Shown here in pieces: positions 7,257 through 13,571 of a stretch of DNA of 17,818 nucleotides (its first letter is position 1; each line of letters starts with the position of its first letter). The stretch covers positions 1-17,818 of the forward strand of contig JAEFDA010000043.1 of assembly GCA_016126025.1 (NCBI GenBank), in the 5' to 3' direction. The translations under genes were made by a program, and so were the position numbers. Origin of the DNA: Nitrososphaerota archaeon. Lineage in GTDB: Archaea > Thermoproteota > Nitrososphaeria > Nitrososphaerales > Nitrosopumilaceae. Under the pieces are notes generated by a model. The model worked only from the letters and a program-made list of their open reading frames with translations. It ran no database searches and had not been told where the DNA came from.

Positions 7257-8309
7257 TCACAGCACGCCGGTCCGCACCGCCAGATCCCGGGCCAAGTCGT
7301 GGTCCAGGTTGGCCTCCCGCAGTATCGTATATCTTTCTGGCCTCAGCTCTTGGGCGGTGCACAGCGCCTCTATGACCTCGGCCTCGCCCAACCCCACCTG
7401 GGCTGCAGATGTGGGCGCCCCCACGTCCCGCAGCGCCCCGGCTATACTCTCCCAGTCCAGGCCGTGCAGCTCGGCCATCATTATGGAGCCCAGGCCGCAC
7501 TTCTCGCCGTGCAGCCCCCGCCCCGGCGCTATGCGGTCCAGCGCGTGCGAGAAGAGGTGCTCGGCCCCCGAGCAGGGCCGACTGCTCCCCGCTATGCACG
7601 AGGCCACCCCGGCGCTGATCAGCGCCTCGACCACCATCCGGGCGTCGGTGCCGCCCTCGGCGAAGGCGGCGGCGTTCTCCATCACTATGTCGGCGGACAT
7701 GCGCGCCAAACTGGCCGAGTATATCCCATAATACTCGCCGGTCCGCCGGTGGCCCAGCCTCCAGTCGGACACCGCTATTATGTTGGCCACCAGATCGCCG
7801 CACCCGCTGGCCAGCAGCCGGGCGGGGGCCCTCCTTATCACGTCTATGTCCACGAATACCCCCAGGGGGGCCGAGACCACCACAGAGTGGGGGCGCTCGC
7901 CTCTCACCGACGCGAACGGGCTGGCCATGCCGTCGTGCGAGGCGGCCGTGGGCACGCTTACATATGGCATATCTAATCCGGCGGCGGCCGCCTTGGCCGC
8001 GTCGACGGACCTGCCGCCGCCTATCCCCGCTATTATACTAGTGTGGTCGGCCCGGATCTCCTCCCGTATCCGTTCCACCGAACCGGCCGTATTGTCGGAG
8101 GTGTGGTGCCACACGTATGGCATCCCCGCCTCGTATAGCGACCCCTCTACTATACCGCCCACCGCCGACCTCACTTGTGGTCCGGACACCAGCGAGGCGC
8201 CGCCGCCGGCCAGCGACACCAGAAACCCCCCTATATCCGGCATGTTCCCCTCGCCTATCACTATGCGGCGGGGCAGCTCCATGGAGTGGGACGGAGCCAT
8301 CACTCCCAT
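7257..8309 (-). CDS. egsA: sn-glycerol-1-phosphate dehydrogenase
   Basis: A 350-residue NAD(P)H-dependent, zinc-binding enzyme of the iron-alcohol/glycerol dehydrogenase fold. It reduces dihydroxyacetone phosphate to sn-glycerol-1-phosphate, the backbone of archaeal ether lipids. Seen in the sequence: the nucleotide loop GGGRSVDAAK (97-106), the substrate segment SVPTAASHDGMASPFASV (118-135), ASGCGDLVAN with the metal-ligand Asp (about 172), EHLFSHALD (His 251 and 255) and LHGEKCGLG (His 267). Length and motifs are complete. ATG at 8309 is the longest start, but ATG at 8300 (MAPSHSMELPRR) is favoured because it lies 26 nt from a TATA-like box. It is transcribed away from psmB over a very short shared promoter and converges on the FKBP gene. 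The call is firm. Confidence 0.95.
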   Translation of the reverse strand: MGVMAPSHSMELPRRIVIGEGNMPDIGGFLVSLAGGGASLVSGPQVRSAVGGIVEGSLYEAGMPYVWHHTSDNTAGSVERIREEIRADHTSIIAGIGGGRSVDAAKAAAAGLDMPYVSVPTAASHDGMASPFASVRGERPHSVVVSAPLGVFVDIDVIRRAPARLLASGCGDLVANIIAVSDWRLGHRRTGEYYGIYSASLARMSADIVMENAAAFAEGGTDARMVVEALISAGVASCIAGSSRPCSGAEHLFSHALDRIAPGRGLHGEKCGLGSIMMAELHGLDWESIAGALRDVGAPTSAAQVGLGEAEVIEALCTAQELRPERYTILREANLDHDLARDLAVRTGVL

Positions 8310-8321
8310 GCGATTCTAAAG

Positions 8322-8331
8322 TTATTTAAAA
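8322..8331. promoter_or_regulatory. Shared divergent promoter of egsA and psmB
   Basis: TTATTTAAAA is the only AT-rich block between the divergent genes and reads as a TATA core on both strands. On the minus strand its centre is about 26 nt from the egsA ATG at 8300. On the plus strand it would start transcription near 8352, upstream of an AGGTG motif (8357-8361) and the TTG at 8367. One element may serve both directions. Confidence 0.5.
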
Positions 8332-8366
8332 GGGTGTCAGCCGACCCCACCATACAAGGTGTTCTT

Positions 8367-8993
8367 TTGGAAGCCATACAAGACAAGGTCCTGCACGGGA
8401 CCACAACGGTGGGAATAAGAACCGGCGAGGGGGTGGTACTCTGCGCCGACATGAGGGCCAGCGCCGGATATTTCATCGCCAACAACAACACCATGAAGAT
8501 ACAGAGGATAGACGCCCACGCGGGGCTGACGCTGGCCGGCGGCGTGGCCGACGCCCAGAACATAGTGGACGTGCTCAGGTACCATGCCAACATGCACCGC
8601 CTGCGGCGCGGCTCGCCCATTCCCATACGGTCGCTGGCCCGGCTGACCTCGCTGCTGTTCCACCAGAACAGGGGCTACCCGTTCATAGCGGACATACTGG
8701 TGGGCGGGTACGACAGCGGCCCCGCCCTATACAACATAGACATGTTCGGCTCGGTGGAGTCCAAGCAGTTCGTCACCACCGGCAGCGGCTCGCCGGTGGC
8801 GTATGGGGTGCTCGAGGACGAGTGCCACAATGAGATGACCATGGCCGACGCCAAGCGGGTGGCGCTGACCGCGGTCAAGGCCGCCATAGTCAGGAATATA
8901 GGCACCGGGGACGGCATCAACATAGCCGTCATGGACAGGGAGGGGTTCCGCCTGCTGGCCGACGAGCAGAAGAGGGCCGTCATACAGCTCTAG
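8367..8993 (+). CDS. psmB: 20S proteasome beta subunit
   Basis: The catalytic subunit of the archaeal 20S proteasome, an N-terminal threonine protease inside the cytoplasmic degradation chamber. The propeptide ends VLHG and the mature chain begins TTTVGIRTGEGVVLCAD. All three catalytic residues are present in mature numbering: Thr1, Asp17 (in LCADMRASAG) and Lys33 (in NNTMKIQR). GSGSPVAYGVLE and IVRNIGTGDGINIAV are also typical. Start: TTG at 8367 gives an 11-residue propeptide and has AGGTG five nt upstream. A GTG at 8334 is possible but would precede the predicted transcription start. Open frame continues further upstream but overlaps egsA and is not family-like. aCPSF1 follows 4 nt downstream, so the two are probably co-transcribed. 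The same pairing occurs in other archaea, for example Methanocaldococcus. Confidence 0.93.
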   Translation: MEAIQDKVLHGTTTVGIRTGEGVVLCADMRASAGYFIANNNTMKIQRIDAHAGLTLAGGVADAQNIVDVLRYHANMHRLRRGSPIPIRSLARLTSLLFHQNRGYPFIADILVGGYDSGPALYNIDMFGSVESKQFVTTGSGSPVAYGVLEDECHNEMTMADAKRVALTAVKAAIVRNIGTGDGINIAVMDREGFRLLADEQKRAVIQL

Positions 8994-8997
8994 TGCG

Positions 8998-10929
8998 ATG
9001 CAACGAAAGAACGGCCAGAAGGAGCCGCCCAGCCAGAACATAATGGCCACCATCCTGCGCAGCATACCCCAGGGGGCCCACGTCACCAAGATAGAGTACG
9101 AGGGCCCCAGCATCGCCATATACACCAGCTCCCCCAAGTTCTTGCTGGGGCAGAACAAGAAGCTCTCCACCCTGGTCTCGGCCATCAAGAAGCGCATAGT
9201 GGTGCGGACCGACGATTCGATACGCCGCCCCCAGGCCGAGGCGCAGAAGGCGCTGGCCGCCCGCGTCCCAAATGACGCCGACCTGCGGGGCACCTTCTTT
9301 GATGACGCCATAGGCGAGGTTACAATAGAGGTCAAGCGCCCCTGGCTGCTGGCGCGCAACCCCCGCTTCAACCACAACGATATCACCGAGGAGATCGGGT
9401 GGCGCATCCGGGTGCGCAAGGCGACCACCACCCAGTCCAATACAATCCAGACCATAAACTCCACCCTCAAAAAGTCCAGCGTTGAGCGGACCAAGCAGCT
9501 CAAGCAGATAGGCGATGAGATATTCCGGCCCAGGCTGTTCCCCAGGTCCGAGGTCTCCCTGCTCACATTGGGGGGGTTCGGCCAGGTGGGCCGCTCCTGC
9601 ATGCTGCTGACCACTCCCGAGTCCCGCATATTGTTGGACTGCGGGGTGAACCCGGGGGCGCGGTCCACCGGCGAGGCCTACCCCAGGCTGGACTGGGCCA
9701 ATATAACACTGGACGAGCTGGACGCGGTGGTAATAGGCCACGCCCACCTGGACCACACCGGATTTTTGCCCGTATTGTGCAAGTACGGGTACAGGGGCCC
9801 CATATACTGCACCGAGCCCACCTTACCCATGATGAATCTGATACAGCTGGACGCCATAAAGGTGGCCAACGCGCAGGGCAAGGTGCCATTGTATGCGGAC
9901 CGGGACGTGCGGCAGGTGATGAGGCAGGCCATAACCCTGCCATACAATACTGTAACCGATATAGCGCCGGACATCAAGCTCGTGCTGGCCAATGCCGGCC
10001 ACATACTGGGCTCGGCGCTCTGCCACTTCCACATAGGGAACGGGGACCACAACTTTGTGTACTCGGGGGATCTCAAATTTGGTAAGAGCATACTGTTTGA
10101 GGCCGCCGACTGGCGCTTCCCCAGGGCCGAGACGCTGCTGATAGAGAGCACATACGGCCTGAAGGAGGACATCCAGCCCTCCCGCCAAGAGGTCGAGTCC
10201 GCGTTCGTGAGTGTGGTGAACGGGACGCTGGCCGACGGCGGTAAAGTGCTGATACCGATACCGGCGGTGGGCCGCGCCCAGGAGATCATGATGGTCATAG
10301 ACCACTACATGAAGGGGGGCGGGATGGTCGAGGCGCCCGTGTTTACCGAGGGGATGATATCGGAGGCCTCGGCGATACACGAGGCATATCCGGAGTATCT
10401 GGCGAGGGAGCTGCGCCAGAAGATACTGGAGACCGACGACAACCCGTTCGATTCCGAATATTTTACAAATATAGAGCACGGCGACGCCCGGGGGGAGGCG
10501 ATGCGGGAGGACTCCCCGGGGATAATACTGGCCACCTCCGGGATGCTGGAGGGCGGGCCCGTACTGGAGTATTTCAAGCATATCGCGCCACATTCTCACA
10601 ACAAGATACTGTTTGTGTCATACCAGGTGAACGGCACCATGGGGAGGCGGGTGCTGGACGGCGCCCGGCAGGTCTCCATGATGGGTCGGGGCGGCAAGAT
10701 AGAGGCGGTGTCGATAAACGCGGGTATCGAGAAGCTGGACGGGTTCAGCGGCCACAGCGACTACAACCAGCTGATGTCGTTCGTGCAGAAGCTGAGGCCC
10801 AAGCTCAAACGTGTTCTGGTGAACCACGGCGAGAGGCGCAAGTCCGAGAACCTGGCCTCCAGCATACGGAGGTTGTACCGGCTGCCGGCCCACAACCCCC
10901 AGGTCCAAGAGGCCGTCAAGCTATTTTAG
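8998..10929 (+). CDS. KH-domain/beta-CASP ribonuclease aCPSF1 (FttA), transcription termination factor
   Basis: A 643-residue archaeal CPSF73-like ribonuclease of full length. In other archaea this factor cleaves nascent RNA and drives 3'-end formation and termination (FttA/aCPSF1). Residues 1-180 are the KH-type RNA-binding region. From about 185 comes the metallo-beta-lactamase core: LGGFGQVGRS, HAHLDH at 248-253, His335 in AGHILGSA and Asp358 in SGDLKFG. The beta-CASP part carries ESTYG (Glu383), PAVGRAQE, SGHSDYNQL (His586) and a last His at 610 in VNHGERR. All metal ligands are present, so it should be active. It lies 4 nt after psmB in a probable operon. Its 3' end overlaps the convergent sepF gene by 9 bp. 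The start ATG at 8998 gives the usual N-terminus. Confidence 0.95.
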   Translation: MQRKNGQKEPPSQNIMATILRSIPQGAHVTKIEYEGPSIAIYTSSPKFLLGQNKKLSTLVSAIKKRIVVRTDDSIRRPQAEAQKALAARVPNDADLRGTFFDDAIGEVTIEVKRPWLLARNPRFNHNDITEEIGWRIRVRKATTTQSNTIQTINSTLKKSSVERTKQLKQIGDEIFRPRLFPRSEVSLLTLGGFGQVGRSCMLLTTPESRILLDCGVNPGARSTGEAYPRLDWANITLDELDAVVIGHAHLDHTGFLPVLCKYGYRGPIYCTEPTLPMMNLIQLDAIKVANAQGKVPLYADRDVRQVMRQAITLPYNTVTDIAPDIKLVLANAGHILGSALCHFHIGNGDHNFVYSGDLKFGKSILFEAADWRFPRAETLLIESTYGLKEDIQPSRQEVESAFVSVVNGTLADGGKVLIPIPAVGRAQEIMMVIDHYMKGGGMVEAPVFTEGMISEASAIHEAYPEYLARELRQKILETDDNPFDSEYFTNIEHGDARGEAMREDSPGIILATSGMLEGGPVLEYFKHIAPHSHNKILFVSYQVNGTMGRRVLDGARQVSMMGRGGKIEAVSINAGIEKLDGFSGHSDYNQLMSFVQKLRPKLKRVLVNHGERRKSENLASSIRRLYRLPAHNPQVQEAVKLF

Positions 10930-11190
10930 GTCGTACTGGGGCTTCCATATCTGGACGGCGGCGGGGGTGACCAGTATGCGCTCCTCGCCCAGTCTGGCGA
11001 TGTCGGCGCCCTCGGTCCGGGCCGCCGCATACAACTCGTCGACCAGCTTCCGCAGCCCCTCCAAATCTTTCTGGGCCATGGGGCCCACCCGCACTATCAG
11101 TATCATGCCCATCTTGATGTCCTTCTTGATCATGTCGATGTCGGTGTGGTCGCGGACGGTCATGGCCTTGAGGTAGATGGTCTCTGCCAT
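10921..11190 (-). CDS. sepF: Archaeal SepF-like cell-division protein
   Basis: An 89-residue protein from the ATG at 11190 (MAETIYLKAMTV), covering the globular SepF domain: TVRDHTDIDMIKKDIKMGMI, then LIVRVGPMAQKDLEGLRKLV, then a last strand ILVTPAAVQIWKP. In archaea that divide with FtsZ, SepF links FtsZ to the membrane. Most described archaeal SepF proteins also carry an N-terminal amphipathic membrane-binding helix. That helix is absent here, and extending the frame upstream (start at 11229) gives no plausible helix. This copy may therefore bind partners but not membrane itself, or belong to a shorter subfamily. Only a weak AT-rich box (about 11213-11224) lies in front of it. Its 3' end overlaps the convergent aCPSF1 gene by 9 bp. 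The fold is assigned with fair confidence, the division role less so. Confidence 0.75.
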   Translation of the reverse strand: MAETIYLKAMTVRDHTDIDMIKKDIKMGMILIVRVGPMAQKDLEGLRKLVDELYAAARTEGADIARLGEERILVTPAAVQIWKPQYDLK

Positions 11191-11371
11191 GGGGTGTGGT
11201 ATGGGGCCCCCGCACAAAAATCTTTGCATTTTGGGGCATGTAGCATCCTAGAATCATGTTGGGTCCTGACGTAGCCCGTACACTGAATGAGTCTGCCTTT
11301 GGGAATTGGATCTGACTGTCAACTAGGGCGAAACGGTCCTGTTCTTGATGAAACCATCTTGATGATCGTAT

Positions 11372-11642
11372 GAAAGGCTTGACTAATCGGTGTGCAGCTT
11401 GTAGTATCCGAAAATCATGTCGCACCCCCGCCTTGGCCATCAGCAGTTGATGTCCGCCTCCATGGCGGGCCTTCCAGCGGGGCGCCGTGTGTGCGCCCTC
11501 CCGGTCCTGCTGTACTCAGCCACTGCTGCTGGACGTGTCGTTGCACCACGCCGAGTTCCCCGGCCACCACCAGAGTACTCCTGCCCTTCTTCAGTTGCCG
11601 GATGGCATACCGGATGCTCCTGTCTGTAAGCTTTGGCTTCAT
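11372..11642 (-). pseudogene. Frameshifted relic of an integrase-type transposase (N-terminal HTH part)
   Basis: The minus strand starts MKPKLTDRSIRYAIRQLKK and continues GRSTLVVAGELGVVQRHVQ, a helix-turn-helix like the N-terminus of archaeal IS481/rve-type transposases. After QQQW (near 11520) the sense moves to another frame, AEYSRTGRAHTRRPAGRPA. Loss of one G from TGG-GCT would explain this. Near 11445 a second shift leads to LLMAKAGVRHDFRILQAAHR and LVKPF. Beyond about 11370 nothing recognisable remains, and the catalytic DDE part is missing. I see no terminal inverted repeats. The relic sits at the left edge of the accessory island and may mark an old insertion. The IS family is a tentative reading from pattern only. 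Confidence 0.6.
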
Positions 11643-11822
11643 CTTTTCGCTCGATCCATGCAGCTTGCTGCAGTCTAGCCGCGCATTATTAGTCTCGCCT
11701 AAGCGACATGATTCTCGGATGGCACAGTCTTTTTACAAGTTACAACCAGAGCGCTGGGCTCATAAACGTTGGACAACCCGGCCTATCAACAAGGATAATT
11801 AGATGACCGCTCAACATCAGCC
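11643..11822. other. Intergenic region left of the accessory island
   Basis: No gene seen. It is somewhat richer in A+T than the housekeeping block. It ends with the TATA-like box of the first island gene. No attachment-site repeat or tRNA was found. Confidence 0.35.
11794..11801 (+). promoter_or_regulatory. TATA-box promoter of the plus-strand island genes
   Basis: GATAATTA is centred about 25 nt upstream of the ATG at 11823. This is the geometry of the other leaderless genes here, and probably drives both plus-strand island genes. Confidence 0.5.
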
Positions 11823-12599
11823 ATGACAAAACCTCCTCCCAGCGACGATCTGGAGGTGGGATTGGCCGTCGAGATAGAGATGAAGGGAGACCAGGGCACC
11901 GGCAGGCTGACCTACGGAACAATAGTGGTGATTCTTACACTCGACAGGCACCACCCCCACAGCATCAAGGTCAGGCTGCAGGACGATCAGGCGGGCCGGG
12001 TCAAGAAAGTCGCTGGCCTCACCACAGAAGAGCTGGCGCGCTTGTCCATGGACTTGGACATAAAACCCATCCCAAAGATCGAGGACAAGCATAATAAGTT
12101 CGAGTTCTACCAGTATGATGTACGCATAGAAAATCTGACTTCAGGTGCGGTGGAGAGCCGAAAAGCCGCCGAAGGGATAACGCGCTCTGTGCGTAAGCGG
12201 TTTGCCGTCGCTATGTGCGCATTCGGAAACGACAGTCCGCGAGGATTCGTCCATCTGAGGATACGGGTGGACGGGACGCTGGGCGGCCTTGAAAGAGACA
12301 AGAAGATGGACAACTTTGCCGACTATGACTACTCGTTTGCCAACCACATAAGGAATACGCTAGAAGCCTTTCTATGGGATAGGGTACTTATCATGAGGAA
12401 CATACGGATACGGTTCCGGCGCGCGGATGGCAAAACAATATGCACGGTCCGAGTGCTGCCCGCCGCCCGCCCACTGTACCTGCATGCTGCCAAGGAACAG
12501 ACGTTCTACGTCCGCAGCTCCACTCCGCGCGCAGAGAGGCTCGCCGACCCGCAGGTGCAATTCAGGCATATCAAGTCGAGGTTCCCCGACTACGGGTGA
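11823..12599 (+). CDS. YwbE-like domain fused to a Schlafen/AlbA_2-like domain
   Basis: A 258-residue protein. Residues 11-64 resemble the small YwbE family (DUF2196): GLAVEIEMKGDQGTGRLTYG, IVVILTLDRHHPHSIKVRL and QAGRVKKV. That family is usually a stand-alone protein of about 65 residues with unknown role. Residues 90-257 look like the divergent AlbA_2/Schlafen-type domain. They show a positively charged helix, FAVAMCAFGND (the AFAN-like core), a GTLGGLERD turn (GV..G.I.GL-type), and the closing strands RPLYLHAAKEQTFYVRSS and an FRHIKSRF helix. AlbA_2 domains occur in Schlafen-like proteins and in defence or regulatory proteins that act on nucleic acids. No signal peptide or membrane span. 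The PLD-like gene follows 6 nt downstream, so they are probably one operon. Both domain calls are by eye. Confidence 0.65.
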   Translation: MTKPPPSDDLEVGLAVEIEMKGDQGTGRLTYGTIVVILTLDRHHPHSIKVRLQDDQAGRVKKVAGLTTEELARLSMDLDIKPIPKIEDKHNKFEFYQYDVRIENLTSGAVESRKAAEGITRSVRKRFAVAMCAFGNDSPRGFVHLRIRVDGTLGGLERDKKMDNFADYDYSFANHIRNTLEAFLWDRVLIMRNIRIRFRRADGKTICTVRVLPAARPLYLHAAKEQTFYVRSSTPRAERLADPQVQFRHIKSRFPDYG

Positions 12600-12605
12600 G
12601 GGTGG

Positions 12606-13562
12606 ATGACCAGGCTTTACCGCAGCCCTCTGTTCGAGCACATCCGCAAATACCTCCTTGGTACTCCAGCGCGCGAGACGGTGTTCTTGTTTGTCCCGTA
12701 CATACAGGCGGGAGTGCTGGCAAGGCTCTTAGACAATATCGAAAACAGGACTGTAATAGTGACAACTTGGGAGCCAGAGGATATCCTGTCTGGTGCATCT
12801 GATCTGGCCGTATACCCGTACTGCCGGGAGCGTGGCATCGCCCTGTACGTGAGCGAGATGATGCACCTAAAGGCTTACTCGGCGGGACTCAGCAGCGCCA
12901 TTATAGCGACCGGAAACGTGTCCCGGCGTGGCCTCATGCCGGGAGGCAGCTATGAGGCGGCCGTAGCGGTGGAACGTCTCACAAACGAGGACCGGCTCTT
13001 TTTTGAGACTATACGTGCAAATGCTAGACTGGTGGATGATGTGGCGTACTCGGAGATTAGCACTTGGGTGAAGCTCAACGCGCTGGATGCGGCCAAGACA
13101 CCAGCACTGAAGGATGTGCTGTCGGCGCCCAACAGGGATGATTTTTCGGTATCGGCCCTGCCGATGACACACAGCGTGGATGCTCTAGCGGCTGGGTATG
13201 CGAGGATCCGCGCCGGACAGGACCCGTCGGACGACCGGGATGTGTCAGCGTGCATATTCCACGACTTGGCGAATTATTCGGTACCCCTAGGGCTATCCGA
13301 TGGCAAGTTCAGGCGCGAACTGTCCGGCCGGTTCTTTTCGCACCCGTTCATCCGCAGGATAGATGAGTTTATCGCCCCAGAGGCGTATTTTGGGCGCATC
13401 AAGGAGTGGATACAGAACAACTGCACCGATGTGCCGGTCCCGAGCAGACGCGAGCTTACCGGAAACGTGCAGGTGCTGTACGACTGGTTTGTTGCGCTGG
13501 GTAGCGGAAAGTACGGTGTTGATGTGCCTGGGCGGCGGTCACAGAGACTGTACAAAAAATAA
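12606..13562 (+). CDS. PLD-superfamily nuclease-like protein, single HxK motif
   Basis: A 318-residue protein. Residues 25-120 fit a phospholipase-D-like nuclease domain: a beta strand VFLFVPYI, a second strand RTVIVTTW, then HLKAYSAG (His87, Lys89), SAIIATGNVSRRGL (Asn104, Ser106) and SYEAAV (Glu117). This is the H-x-K...G-N-x-S...E pattern of prokaryotic PLD nucleases, which usually dimerise because each chain has one motif. The C-terminal 190 residues are unfamiliar and may be a specificity or partner domain. A GGTGAGGG stretch overlapping the previous stop may act as ribosome binding site. It is co-directional with the AlbA_2-like gene and meets the GHKL ATPase gene tail to tail, 9 bp apart. 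Such PLD proteins are nucleases in DISARM and other restriction systems. Cleavage here is inferred. Confidence 0.7.
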   Translation: MTRLYRSPLFEHIRKYLLGTPARETVFLFVPYIQAGVLARLLDNIENRTVIVTTWEPEDILSGASDLAVYPYCRERGIALYVSEMMHLKAYSAGLSSAIIATGNVSRRGLMPGGSYEAAVAVERLTNEDRLFFETIRANARLVDDVAYSEISTWVKLNALDAAKTPALKDVLSAPNRDDFSVSALPMTHSVDALAAGYARIRAGQDPSDDRDVSACIFHDLANYSVPLGLSDGKFRRELSGRFFSHPFIRRIDEFIAPEAYFGRIKEWIQNNCTDVPVPSRRELTGNVQVLYDWFVALGSGKYGVDVPGRRSQRLYKK

Positions 13563-13571
13563 GACTTACTG

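Noticed and set aside
8727..9756. Long minus-strand open frames opposite psmB and aCPSF1
   Set aside because: They lie antisense to two firmly identified conserved genes and show no protein motifs.
10916..11440. A 174-codon minus-strand frame covering both the transposase relic and sepF
   Set aside because: Only its first 23 residues fit the relic. The rest runs through sepF in the wrong frame.
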